This document shows, one piece after another, positions 35,641 to 47,609 of a DNA stretch of 64,000 nt. Source of the DNA: Cryptomeria japonica. Lineage: Eukaryota > Streptophyta > Pinopsida > Cupressales > Cupressaceae. The notes under the pieces were generated by a model that did no database searches, was not told the origin of the DNA, and worked only from the letters and a program-made list of their open reading frames with translations. Both the position numbers and the translations under genes were made by a program. The stretch is taken from the NCBI RefSeq assembly GCF_030272615.1, contig NC_081411.1:159072471-159136470 (forward strand), written 5' to 3'. Within the stretch, counting starts at the first letter, position 1, and every line of letters starts with the position of its first letter.

Positions 35641-36876
35641 GGAACCGGTTCTGAGAAGAAGGATGAAGATCCTTGCATTTTGCTTTTGGAACTTGAAACT
35701 GTTAAATTAGAAACTAGTAAAGCAAATCCTGATGTACTTGTTCAACCAAAACAAATAAATTTAGAGGAAGATGATAATGAAGAAGTTGAACTTGAAGAGA
35801 ATGATCATGTTATTCCTAGGTATGTGAGACTGAATAATAGTCCTAATCAAATAATTGGGGATAAGGATTCAGGTGTACTAACTAGAAGAAGAATAAGAGA
35901 GAAATCTTGCATGATCTCCACCTTTGAACCTAGAAGTGCTAAGGAAGAATTTGATGATGATCATTGGGTGAAAACTATGGAGGAAGAGTTGGATCAAATT
36001 GAGAAGAACAACACTTGAACCCTAGTACCCCAACTAGTAAACAAGAATGTTATAGGTACTAAATGGGTGTTCATAAACAAATTAAATGAAGATGGTGTTG
36101 TAATTCTCAATAAGGCGAGATTAGTATGCAAAGGTTATGCACAAGAAGAAGGAGAAGATTATGGAGAAAATTTTGCACTAGTAGCAAGACTAAAAGGTGT
36201 CAGAACATTGCTTGCATTTGTAGCTCATAAGAAGTTCAAGGTATACCGGATGGATGTCAAGTCTGCATTTTTGAATGGGATATTGGAAGAAGAGGTTTAT
36301 ATAGAGTATCCTGATGGTTATGAATTGACAGATAAGGAAGACATGGTATGCAAATTGCATAAAGCCTTGTATGGATTAAAGCAGACACCCGAAGCATGGT
36401 ATGAATGACTTCATACTCATTTGATGAAGATAGGATTTACTAGAACTAGTTTTGACAACAACATTTATCTCAAGTCTAAAGGAGATGAAATACTGGTCAG
36501 TGAAGTATTTGTAGATGACATTATATTTGGAGGTAATGATGACATGAGTAATTGTTTTGCAGATGAAATGAAGGATGAATTTGAGATGTCATTAGTAGGG
36601 GAAATAAAAAATTTCATAGGCTTACAGATACAACAAATGAAGAATGGTATTTTCATTACTCAATCAAAGTATGTGAAAGAGGTTTTGAAGACTTTTGGTA
36701 TGAGTTATTGTAAACTAGTTGGAACCCCAATGGTTATAGGTTGTAAATTGTCCAAGGAAGATGTACGTAAGTCTGTAGATGAAAAGGATTACAGGTCAAT
36801 GATTGGAAAATTACACTATGTTGTTCACACTCAACCGGATATTGCCCATGTAGTTGGTATTGTTGCTAGATTTTAG
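35641..36876 (+). pseudogene. Copia reverse transcriptase
   Basis: An acidic linker (35640-35880) leads to the RT start MEEELDQIEKNNT, stop, TLVP (35980-36030). The fingers carry KWVFINKLNEDG, RLVCKGYAQEEG and YRMDVKSAFLNGILEEEVY (first catalytic Asp). The palm has FVDDIIFGG (about 36508-36534), the YVDD-equivalent with both Asp kept. PDIAHVVGIVARF then a stop marks the end. Three stops (36016, 36406 and 36874), no frameshift. Confidence 0.92.
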
Positions 36877-37461
36877 AAGAATCCTAAGGGGGAACATCTG
36901 ATGGCAACCAAGAGAATTTTTAGATATCTAAAAGGTACTATTGACTATGGGTTATGGTATCCATATGGTGGAAATCTTGATTTGAAAGCATACACAGATG
37001 CTGATTGGGAAGGAAACATTGATGACTGGAAGAGTGCTATCAGTGGAGCAATCTTTCTAGGAGGAAGGCTAGTTTCTTGGAGTAGTAAAAAGAAGAGTTG
37101 CACTTCACAATCTATTGCTGAAGCTGAGTATGTAGCAGCTTATATGAATTGCACACAAGCTATGTGGATGAGGCACATTTTGGAAGGTTTGAAGATGGAA
37201 ATCTCTAAACCAATAAATATTTTTTGTGATAATACAAGTGCAATAAACATTTCCAAAAATCCTATTTTGCATGCAAGGACTAAGCACATTGAACTGAAAT
37301 ATCACTTCTTGAGGGAAAAAGTTCACAGTAAAGATGTTATCTTGAAGCATGTTTCTACCAAGGAGCCGCTTGCAGATATCTTTACGAAACCTCTACCTAA
37401 GACCACTTTCAAGTATCTTAGAAGTCAATTGGGGGTTGTCCCTCTTTATGAATTTAGTTGA
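36877..37461 (+). pseudogene. Copia RNase H
   Basis: After the TAG at 36874 the frame is open to the natural TGA at 37459-37461. It reads KAYTDADWEGN (first Asp), SIAEAEYVAAYM (Glu), NIFCDNTSAINISKNP (Asp), ARTKHIELKYHFLREK and LADIFTKPLPK. All expected acidic residues are present, making this the best-preserved domain of the element. It follows RT in the same frame, as in all copia elements. Confidence 0.93.
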
Positions 37462-37797
37462 GCATGATGCTGATTGCTTCAGTCCCTGAATTACTTGTAT
37501 AATCTTATATGGATTGATGAATAAGTGGATGTATTCCATAGGGGGAGAATCAAAATCACAGTGAGAGTAGAATTATATGTTTTACTTTCACTTTGGCATT
37601 GTTGCCAAAGGGGGAGAAGAATTATGTGATTGAGGAGAAGAATTATGTGTCTAATTAAGTGAACCAGCGACAGGTTGAAGACAGACAAAATAAGGTGAAT
37701 ACTTGGTAATGTAAACCTGGATTCCTATTCACCAATCTTAGTAGTAATCAGAGGCATTAATATTTGTATTGCCATCAATGCCAAAGGGGGATATTTT
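37462..37797 (+). other. 3' untranslated region and polypurine tract of the copia element
   Basis: This is non-coding sequence containing three runs like CCAAAGGGGGAGA or CATAGGGGGAGAA (37535, 37603 and 37781). The last, CCAAAGGGGGATATTTT, abuts the LTR and is the functional tract. A phrase 'gagaagaattatgtg' is repeated at 37614 and 37635. Confidence 0.8.
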
Positions 37798-39198
37798 TGG
37801 TATTTTGCATAGAAATTGCATTAATGATATGTTGTCAGTGATGTCAATTCAACCGGTAATGGTTTTCATGATATTGTTGATATTGTTGTTTTTGATATTG
37901 GCTAGTAACTAGTAAAAGAACTTTGTGAAAATGTTGTAAACCAGTATGTAAAGTTTGTGAGTTGAACCGATGAACCCATGTAAAGGGTTAAACCTTTCTA
38001 TGTAATGTAACTGGTAAACCCTATCAGTTATTAAACCCTAACCAATCAAGTCTGATGGTTTATTATCTGATAAGCAGTAATGATGGAGACATGTGTGATC
38101 ATTGAATGAGGATATGTTCAAATTATTTTGGCACGTTTGTTCTTGTCTAGGGAAGGAGAAAAATGGATTGCACGTAATGTATAGCGCATGATGAGTTACA
38201 CAATTCAATGAAGCAGTGATCATAGAGCGGTTGGAATTTTCTTGAAGAATGTGAAGAGATTGTCATGATTTTTAACGGTCAAGATTGTACCGACTTGTTT
38301 GTAATCTTGATGATGAGAATTAGGTTTTTGCTATGTTACCAACCTAATTGATTTCTATTTAAGGTCGATGAAGTTGTTGTAAAGGTTGTTGGAAATATTG
38401 GTAGAAAACTTGTTGAGTGTGTAGTTGCCTAACCAGTGAATGGATTTGCACTATGAGTGAAGGCAAACTGAAGTTTATAGAAGGATATAATCAGGCAAAA
38501 GTAGTGCTATTCAGATAGATCAACAAAACTCTTATTTTCTAACAATTACAGTAGAAGTTAAATCCCTTAACTGGGTAAGCTCTAACAAGCTTGGTTACTC
38601 ATTAAATCCTCTAACAAGGTGTTTGATTAACTTGGATTCTTAAATCCTCCAGCGAGGTTACTCCTAACAAGGTATTGTGCTTTTTATCAAGGCATATTTG
38701 TAAATCCCTTAATTGGGTGATTCCTAACAAGAATTAGTTCTTAACATGACTTATTGTAAAGCTTTAATAGGCATGGCTCCTAATAGGGAAAACTTTAGAA
38801 GAGTTCATATAGCTATCCATGTGAGTCCCATCTCACCATAGTTTTTACCTATTTGGGTTTTCCATGTATAAGAATTTGTGTCAAGTGGTGAATTCTTTTG
38901 TGGTTGTGACTCTATTTGTTGACATGGTTAATTTCTGATAAGGCATGTTATGTAGAAGCATTGAGAGATGAATATGTTGAGTTATGTTTAAGCTTTGTTG
39001 ATGTTTACAAGATTGAAGTTGTCATAACAATTAAACCGGTTGATGTCAAGTATTCTTATGAATGCTGATCTTGACTGAGATATGTTAACTTTGTTTGATT
39101 GAGTTTGAGTTTGGGAACTTTGTATCAATTTTTCAATATACTGATTCACCCCCCCTCTTGGTATTCTACCAGATACCTATTATTTCATCATACCATCA
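37798..39198 (+). repeat. 3' LTR of the full copia element
   Basis: It starts TGGTATTTTGC and ends TACCATCA, followed by the TSD TCCAC (39199-39203). Differences from the 5' LTR are mostly C/T and G/A. Confidence 0.93.
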
Positions 39199-39699
39199 TC
39201 CACTGTGTGTCCTCCATTAATATCCTTCATGTGAGATTTTATTCCTTGGAATGAGAAGTTGAGCAATTTTAAAACTGAAATTAAATTGATTTGATCGAGA
39301 GTCATCGACAAAATTTGAATTTTTTTGACCAATGGTCATCTTTTAAACACTTGGCATAATTGGGTAGTTGAAACATTTTAAAACCATCATTGATGAGTTT
39401 TGATTCTACCAAAAACTAATTAAGAAATATCACTCTATCCTTTTGTCTCAACTAGATGCTAAACTTTCCCATTTGTGTCATCATTGGTGGATCGTGGGAG
39501 TAAAAAGTATCTTTAACTGATCTCCCTCCTTACATCATTCTATAGATTCCACTATTTGATGTTGTGGATGCCACATATCATTCATGGTTTAGCAACCTCC
39601 TTCATCGTTGAGTTTATGGGATTTGTAAGAATATTTTTCTGATGTGTACATCCATGTATGCATCAACGAGGCAACAAGATGAAATTTAAATATCCCTAG
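39199..39699. other. TSD and flank of the copia element; no gene
   Basis: 39199-39203 is the right TCCAC duplication. The rest continues the sequence that was interrupted by the copia insertion at 31864. It is AT-rich with no supported reading frame. Confidence 0.6.
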
Positions 39700-40330
39700 G
39701 ATGTAGAATCTCACCAAAAATATTTCTCTTTTTTGAGTGTCCATCCACATGTGCATTGACAAGTCGATGAGATAGACTCAGAGCCTCCCCTAAGCGCAAG
39801 ATCTCACCAATAAGTGGTTTACCTTTGAACACTATCCACGTTGGTATCATCAAGTCATTGGGATCAAATAAATCTCCCAACAAACCTTTACCATCATTCC
39901 TTCACTGACTTCTTGTTTACAAGTGGATATCATCAGATTGTTGGGACTTTGAGAAGGATATCATCGATGCCACCAAAATATGCTTCTTTTATTTATCTAT
40001 TGTGGTGTGGACTTTCACATTGGCTTGGTGGATTGGTGGAACATGATTTAGACTTCTACGACAACCTAATGACCTCCCGATGGGATCATGACTTAGGAGT
40101 GACTTAAAGCATGTTCTTTAAAGATTAAGTTACTAGGACATAATAGGGGACCAATATGTGCTAAAATATGACTTAGGAAAAATTAAAACATGCACGTGAT
40201 TTCTTTTAAGGAAAATTTATTGACTAACAAAATAGCGCAAGCCTAGGCATGACTAGTTAATGCAATGATTTACAACCCTTAAATAAAAGAGGAAAATGTT
40301 ACTAGCCAAGACAATCAAATTAAACATAAA
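39700..40330. repeat. Diverged direct repeat, copy 1
   Basis: This matches 42600-43228 in the same orientation, with landmark phrases 'gtccatccacatgtgcattg', 'catcaagtcattgggatc', 'atcattccttca', 'tgggatcatgacttaaga'-like and 'gttactaggacata'. There are many substitutions and several indels. A further half-copy of the first phrase lies just upstream (about 39640). It is unclear whether these are LTRs of a decayed element or a segmental duplication. Confidence 0.75.
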
Positions 40331-40728
40331 CATATTGGAGATTGAAAGTGTTTCGGCTCTAGTTTTTTAGGGATACACCATAAAAAATTGGCAGTCCTTT
40401 TATTCATTCTACTCAATTTTTTTATTCGCATTTTAAGTTTGGTTGAACTCCTTACATTCTTACCTTCCCCTCACACATGTCAATGGACAAATGATGTATG
40501 ATGCAATGAATAATGGTTATTTTTCCTACATAAAGGATATGTTTTGGGATTTCCAAGACCTCTACCCATATCACATTTATTCCGCATGGTAATGATCTCT
40601 TTCTCAAATATTTTAGGTGAAGCTAGTTAGTTCTCTTTATATTTATTTGCAACTTCTCTTTTTGCATTCCATTTCGATTTTTAATTTGCCCAACATTTGC
40701 CTTGCTACTTTTTTTTAGCTTTGCATCT

Positions 40729-41226
40729 ATGGATTCTCCTATCCAATTATTTTCTACAAAACAATAAATGTCTTTTCTTGATAAGCCCCTGACGGAACAT
40801 GTTAAAGAACTGGTTGTTGTTCTGCACAATGTGGAAGCTATTGAATGTATGGTGGGTAAAATTATAGCAACATAAAACAAGGTTAATAAGATGGGAGACA
40901 CCAAGGAAATGGAAAATAAAATGAACAATTTGGGCAGTAGAGTCAACAAGCTAGAACTCAATGTTAAGAAGATAGCCGACCAACAATTTTAGATCCTCAA
41001 AGCTTCAGTGGATAATATGAACATCCTTATCAACAGGTTTGAGAACAAGGCTGAGAAGGATGGTAATAAAGAGCAGCCAGACAAGAAGGGTCATGATACG
41101 AGGAATAGAGCTAACACAAAGATCAAGGGTGACATCAAAGGTCGTGAGCTGGAGGAATTAAAGACGTCGACGAACAACGTGAAACAAATGGTTATTCATG
41201 CTGAGGAAATCATGAAAAGAATTTAG
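40729..41226 (+). pseudogene. Small coiled-coil ORF
   Basis: ATG at 40729 opens a frame of 165 codons with three stops (two TAA, one TAG). The predicted helix has heptad-like spacing: MENKMNNLGSRVNKLELNVK and ILKASVDNMNILINRFENKA. A charged Lys/Asp/Glu-rich tail ends at TAG 41224-41226. There is no known domain. It sits between the two diverged direct repeats, so it may be the product (gag- or ORF1-like) of a small element. The 3' flank, ending in 'ggttcgggtacctttcaaat', recalls the tails of plant LINEs, but no RT is present. Confidence 0.4.
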
Positions 41227-42599
41227 CTCTCTATCTTTATTTCTACAGGGTTCCTTGGTCCTATATTTTTTCTATCGCTATGCTTTCCTTTTGCTATCTA
41301 TTTCTGGTTTTTATAGGTTATGTTATGTTATGTAAGTTGATCCTTTCTGGTGGGATCTTTTTATCTTTTTGAAGTGACCAGGCACTTTTCTTTCTCGTAG
41401 TTTTGTTCTCCTGGTTTGTACAAGGTTCGGGTACCTTTCAAATACCTGCTTTTACTTAATCAAAACAAATGTCTTTTCTTGGAGAAATTTTAGATAGGTG
41501 CCTCTTAGGGATTTAGAGTTATTCCTATCCCCTCATCATTCATGCAGTCAAAAAAATCCTAGGAGAGAATTTCATTATGGCTTCTTATAGATAGAGAGTA
41601 AATATACATTGTTGTTGTCTTCCTAGCTTTGATTATCAAGGCAGGAGAAGTGAAGGTGACGACCATGAACTTGTGTCAAAAGCTCTTCAATGAAATATTT
41701 TTGGGAGAAATTGAAATAGTCATTGTTAATATTAATGACCATTTCACCATTTCATTCCCATAGGACTATTTTCCTACATATCATGGGGGTCAGCAAGTTT
41801 GTAGGATGCATATTCTTTCTAGGGCATTGGTGGATGTGTTTGAAGCAAGACCAAAAACTCTCAAGCAATGATATTTTGTCAAAATTTCTAAGTCTAAAGT
41901 TCAATAAAGGTGGGGATTGGCTCAAGGAATACATAAATGAGGATGGGTTTAGCACAAACTATGAACTAGAGAATCATGTGTTGGTTACTAAAGAAGAAGT
42001 TTTCCCTTTTGATGATGAACCATAGTTGGGACGCCAAGTGTGGCAGGGGCAAGCATTCCAGGACCAATCCATCACTAAGGTCTAAGGGAATCTCTGCCCC
42101 TTGATATCTTCTTCTAGCATGTCACTGCTACAACAATTCTAGTATTTTGTTTTTTGTTTTATAATTTGAAGAATGTATAAGCTAGCGGGTTATATTATCT
42201 AAGGGTTTTTTCTAGTTTTTCTTTTAAGGGAATTTTTTGGTTTGACTTTTATTTCTCTTTTTGCATTTTATATAGTGATTCTACTAAATCACTGGTTTTA
42301 ATATGATTGTTTGCATCTCTGAGGTCTTTCTAGGATCCTTACAAATTTTGTAATACTTTTAAATCATTAATATACATCTCATATTTATGATTAAAAACAA
42401 GTAAAAAATTACAGAGATTGTCAATACTTATTTTTACTTCAACAATTCAGCCTTACAATGATTGTTGATGACATCAACCAATAGGAAGTTAAAGGAATAA
42501 TTTTATTAAAATTACTTAAATGTTTGAAAAATTGGAAACTATAGGAATGTTAAAGTAATGGAAAAATTGTCTAAAATGATTGGCTGATTGAAAAAAAGA
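41227..42599. other. Mostly non-coding; one weak ORF at 41723-42025
   Basis: The plus-strand ORF at 41723-42025 (100 codons) contains the plausible stretch FLSLKFNKGGDWLKEYINED but no recognisable domain, and nothing supports its start. The rest is T-rich, and I see no element ends. Confidence 0.35.
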
Positions 42600-43228
42600 T
42601 TTTGTCAATGGTCATTCCTTCTAATGTGTCCATCCACATGTGCATTGATGAGTCAACAAGCAAAATTTTTAACATCTCTGGGACATATAAATTCACCAAC
42701 AAGATTTCTACTTCTTTTAATGTTGGCCACATTGGCATCATCAAGTCATTGGGATCTAATAAGTGTTTAATAAATTTCCTAGTGGACCTTCATCATCATT
42801 CCTTCATTGACTCCTTGCTGACACATGGACACCATCAAGTTGTTGAAGCTTCAAGAAGGGCATCACTGATGTTACAAAAAGCTACTTCTATTATATATCA
42901 TGGACTTCCATATCAGCTCAGTGGAGCAATGAAATACGATATAGACTTCAACAACCTAATGAGTCCTAGGTGGGACCATGACTTAAGAATGACTTAAATC
43001 ACGTGCTTGAAATATGGTTACTAGGACATAAGAGGGGACTTACAACCACTAACACATGACTTTGGCAAATAAAAACATACATGAAATGACTAAGGGAAAA
43101 ATATACCAGCTAGTAAAATAACAAAAGCTTAAGCATGGGGCCGGTTAATGCAATGAGATAAAACCCTTAGAGACAACTTAAGAGGAGATCTTACTAGTTG
43201 AGTCTGTCAACTAAAAATTAAAACAAAA
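42600..43228. repeat. Diverged direct repeat, copy 2
   Basis: This is the partner of 39700-40330. Here a 131-codon frame (42602-42997) is open through the repeat and ends DFNNLMSPRWDHDLRMT. Copy 1 has the matching C-terminal part (DFYDNLMTSRWDHDLGVT, ending 40107) but is frameshifted upstream. The frame could be chance. Confidence 0.7.
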
Positions 43229-43850
43229 GTGCGCCTAAGGTTATTTGAAATTTTAACCCAAAAGATCTTATGCAACCCATTGATTAATGTTAGTACCTTC
43301 TACCAAATCTAGATTTTTTCTTAAAACCCAACCAACTCTTTATCATAACATAAGATAGAAATATAAACGGGTATGGAAAATGTTAAACCAAAAATTGATA
43401 CATACAATATCTGGTGAAAATAGGGGGGTTTTTAATTTGGGCTATGTATTGTGAGGGGTTGACAAGAAAGGAGTTTAGGGAAATATTTTTTGAAAATAGG
43501 GGGATTCTTTAGCATGCCATGAACACACATTATATAACCCAGGCTCACTAAGTGAATCCCCTGTGTCAATAACATCCAAATCCAATTGTACATATTGATA
43601 ATGTGTATGCACCATATTAGTGATATACTCTAAAAAGTAATATTGTGACTGAATCTCTTTTTAATATACAAAAGAGTAATTTTTGCAAAGTTGATTATTG
43701 ATAAAATTGTTCCAAGTGAGAAAGTATCACTTAAAGTTTGAAACTATTGTATTTCCAACTTAGGAAAAAAAGTAGGATGCATGTATGGTTGTATCACTTT
43801 ATGAAAATTTTCCATAATTTTTTAAAAAGGCATCTCCTCTTGTACATTAT
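43229..43850. other. No gene seen
   Basis: This is AT-rich sequence with two phrases like 'gaaaataggggg' (43419 and 43494). It ends at the target site of the solo LTR. Confidence 0.6.
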
Positions 43851-43855
43851 CTAAC

Positions 43856-45499
43856 TGTAGTGTCGTAAATTGTACAACCTTGATAGGGTGGTACAATTTC
43901 ACACTTAGCTTAGCACCCGCCTTAGTGTGTCTTGCATCTTGCATTTCTCATTCCCTTTTAAGAATTTAATTAATTAATTTAATTAAATCTAAGGTCATGT
44001 TTCATCACTTAACACATTATAAAGTTGGTTCATTTACCCAAAGCGTGCCCCTTTTCATCTTATTCCTCCAATGAATCATTTAATCATAAATCCTAATAAT
44101 GTCTTATTTTGACCGTTTAGGCCCAATTTCGCATATCAAAACATCTCAAAATCAGATGTAACTTTGGGATATGCTCTAATACCATCATATCTAACAACCT
44201 TAAAAATTTGGTAAAAATTTGGTCAGACTGTGGTGGGAATGTACATAGTTTGCGAGTTTTTCCCTGAAATTTCGTGAGAACAATCCTATGATATAATAAT
44301 GCTTAACCCCAAAATGTCAGCGGAAAATTCAATTCCTAGGTTGACCTAAACATGAAATTAAGATCTAGAGTTTCATACTTAAGAGCTCTCTTTCTTCATT
44401 TGAAGGGGTCTTCTTCTAAGAATCTAAGAACATGTTTTTGGAGCATTCAAGCCTTCTTTGCAATGAAAGAGTACATCTTTGAGTTTTTCAACAACAATCA
44501 ACATTCATCAAGCATCATTTTATCAATTGGGCACTTTTGAAGATGTAGAAGAACAATAGGAGATCACCGACTGGCGATTTGCTTGTACCTCTCCCTTGGG
44601 GTTGGGTATGGTTTCATGTTGTTTTCATATATGTGCATAAGCTTCATTTTGACTCATATTCATGCTTTAGATCACTTTGTATTGTGGATTTAGAGCATTT
44701 ACTTTGTCAATTATAAGCACTTAGGGTTTACTCTTTAGGGTTTCTCTAGGTTGTTTACTTTCATTCTTAGGATCTTACACACACACAAGGTTCTTGTACA
44801 CACATTTTCAGCACATTATCGACTATTCATGGAGGTGGAAATCACCAACATGGGGGTTCAACGAAGGCAAAACCCTATATAGCACCCCAAACCCTCTTTT
44901 TTTTCTTTAGATACAAGTTTAGATCCGAGCGTTGTTGGAAGTTTTGGGACCAAAAGAGCACACAGGGACAATTTTGGGTTGCAGATCTTGGCAAAAACCC
45001 CAAGTATAGGGGCATGGTGCTATGGTCCTACCCAGGATAGTGGTGTGGTGCCATGGTCCTTCCCTCCATTAGCAGGACTTGGGAGAGTTTGCAGACTCCA
45101 TAATCCTTCTTGTCAGTTTCAGCTCTAGAATTGCAGAATTAGGACAATGGCATGACACTCTGGTCCTGGACATTTCTGCTCAAATTTTAGACACAAGTGC
45201 ACCTCTGATTTTACCTTTTTCTTTGTATTTTGCAACAGTATATCAGTTTTCTTTGATCTGCATTCTTAGATTAGGGTTTGTTTGCGTACCTTGCTTTCTA
45301 GGTTAGATTTGATTTTTCATCATTCCTCTCTCTCATTTACAACAAATGAATATAAAACCTAAAAGGTAATCCATGACGCTCTCTTTTTCATACATAGTAG
45401 CCGATGTGTGTTACCTCCCTAGGCTCTTTCATATTCCATGAGTGTATATGAGAGTGGGATTAGGGTTTCCATACTTAATCTCACTTTTTCCCCTGCACA
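43856..45499 (+). mobile_element. Solo LTR (copy B), same family as 9168-10536
   Basis: CTAAC precedes (43851-43855) and follows (45500-45504) the repeat. It starts TGTAGTGTCG and ends CCCCTGCACA. Shared landmarks with the reverse complement of copy A include 'cgtaaattgtac', 'gggtggtacaatttcacac', 'ttaattaatttaatta'-like, 'aaaacatctc.aaatca', 'agagctctctttcttcattt' and 'ataggagat.accgactg'. It is 275 bp longer than copy A, and the GC-rich repeats of copy A are replaced by a less GC-rich version (45000-45170). No internal region adjoins, so it is a solo LTR. Confidence 0.92.
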
Positions 45500-45504
45500 C
45501 TAAC

Positions 45505-46620
45505 CTTGTGGATTCTTTCCAATTTTTGTTTGAAACTTCATGTACTTGTAACTCTTTCAATTTATCATCTTCATCAGGTCAGTATCTTTGTTTCTCAAAG
45601 ATATTTTTGCTAAATTTCCACATGTTTCACAAAGTCCTTTTATGTAGTTTAATTAACCTGTTGCATTGCCATCATCTAATTTAGCACATAAGATGGATGT
45701 TATGAACTTACTTGGGCCCATTTAGGAGACACGTTTTGAAAACCATCCCTTTCTTCTCTAATATTTTGAAACACATGATTGTAGAGATCAAATTCAATAT
45801 GATAATGACAACTAGTTTCAAAAAGCTTGGTTGTCTTCACATAATATGGTATTAACCTTTTAAATATTGTTTTCCTAATCTTTATATAAGAATTTTAATT
45901 ATAAAACATCACATACATCTTATGTTTTGTTATGTATAACCAATCTTGTGTATGTAGATCATGACTATTGGGCCCAATATGTGTTTAATAACATATCTAG
46001 TATTCGGTGAAGGACAAGTATGATCATTCCAAAAAGTTGAGATCAAGTTCCTAACAACATATACAATCCTATCAGATTGAGGAGCTCTACACATAATTTC
46101 CCAATTACCTTCTAAGGTACTATCATCCAAAACCTTTCTCCTTTTCACATATTGTGTTAGTGTCTTTCTATTGAAACTAATATTAATTGAAAGTAAAGAG
46201 ATTCATCTTATCTTGGGCATTTTTTCACTTAAAATAGATGTCAACATCACTATTCTTAAAATGACTTTATTTTCTAATCAAATATTGTTTACCAATGGAA
46301 CCTGAACCTTTAATATTTTCAACAATACCTTTTTCTAGGTGTAAGCCTTTCAACTTTTTCAATGTTGAATCTACACCCAACAAGTGTAACATGGGTATTT
46401 TAGATCATTACTAACAAGTACAATCAATAACAATTGGGCTTGATCAACTGTATAAAGATTATTTAAATGAGCAATTATTTCCTTTGCACTTAATTTCATT
46501 GACCTCCTAGTAGTATGTTTAGGTTTTTCAACATAAAATTTTAATTTCTCAATATCCATTTCAAGTAAAAAATTGAGACTTATATAAGAAATTTTTCTCT
46601 TCAACTCTTTAGCTTATTTC
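45505..46620 (-). pseudogene. Decayed minus-strand coding remnants, unrecognised
   Basis: Two minus-strand ORFs share one frame: 46604-46371 (LLEMDIEKLKFYVEKPKHTT, then MKLSAKEIIAHLNNLY) and 46148-45930 (KRRKVLDDSTLEGNWEIMC, then STFWNDHTCPSPNTRYVIKH). Between them another frame reads STLKKLKGLHLEKGIVENIK. The codon-like texture suggests former coding sequence but I cannot name it. The solo LTR at 43856 inserted beside it. Confidence 0.3.
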
Positions 46621-47316
46621 ATATGCTCATCCATGGTAGAAAGATATGATCTTGATTCCTCTCTGGCATCCATTTTTTTTACTTGGGCTTCCTCGCTAAC
46701 ATCAACTATGTGTTATTCAAACTTGTTTTCTCCAGTATCTAAATTTGGCTGGAATTCTAATTCAATTTTTATATGTTGAGCCCCCACACACAAAATTCAT
46801 ATATAAACCTGAGAAGAATTTAGAATATTTAACTACTCATCAGTACATTTTTAAGAGCCTCCATAAAAAATTACAAAAAATAATGTACATGTAATGCCTA
46901 GTAAATGACCACGATGTATCCCCATGCAAACATTAACTTAAGTATTGTATGAACATGAGAGCTTATCTAGTAAAAATTACACGGACTCAAAAATTTATCT
47001 AATAATCACATACATGAGCTCAATCTAGAGAAAAGATTATATAAATCCAATAATAGACATATTTTTAACCCCCAAAAAGAAAAGATATCATTCGATGAAG
47101 TAAAATTAGAAATTTGATAGAGATCTAGAAAATCCCTAAAAAAGAATCATAGACCTTAAAAATGTACATAGGACATGTAATATACAAGTTCACATATAGG
47201 GATCTATAGAGAGGGATAGACCTAGAGATGTGAAAAATAATTTATAGAAGGAAGGATGGAGGGAGCACAAAAGGTAGGGGGGGAGAGACATGAAGCTAAT
47301 GAGGGAGGGAGAACCT

Positions 47317-47353
<37 letters not shown>
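46621..47353. other. Non-coding, ending in a GA microsatellite
   Basis: No frame is supported. 47318-47353 is (GA)n, and an interrupted purine-rich stretch starts near 47255. The microsatellite replaces the first about 20 bp expected for the LTR fragment that follows. Confidence 0.6.
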
Positions 47354-47355
<2 letters not shown>

Positions 47356-47609
47356 GCTTCAAAATGGAGTGTTGATCTTAGTAACCACTACACAAATACT
47401 TCAAATTTTTAAATAAAATGAACATCTACAAGAAATGGAATTAACCCATAATGACATTAAGACAATTTCATTCAACTTCTAAAACTGCATACAAAAGCTT
47501 GCAATAGACTAGTATTTGAAAATTAATTTAAACCTACAAAGGGAAGTCTCTTCTTCTAAAAAAATTTACAATGAAAGATACCATATTAATCTAAAAGAAA
47601 TCATGCTCA
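47354..47609 (-). repeat. 3' LTR of the small element (end eroded)
   Basis: It matches 58467-58718 by eye along its full length, with landmarks 'accactacacaaat' and 'atgctca' at the end. It diverges sharply after CA at 47609. The minus strand next to it reads AGAAAAAATATAA, an acceptable purine-rich tract. Confidence 0.7.

Larger units (their letters stand above)
31870..39198 (+). mobile_element. Full-length Ty1/copia retrotransposon (7.3 kb)
   Basis: Two LTRs (31870-33280 and 37798-39198) flank a primer binding site, a single gag-pol frame in the order protease, integrase, RT, RNase H (the copia order) and a polypurine tract. The TSD is TCCAC on both sides. LTR identity is roughly 90% over the parts compared, so the insertion is old. 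The polyprotein has 15 in-frame stops but no frameshift. Lineage within copia (Tork- or SIRE-like) cannot be fixed by eye. Confidence 0.95.
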
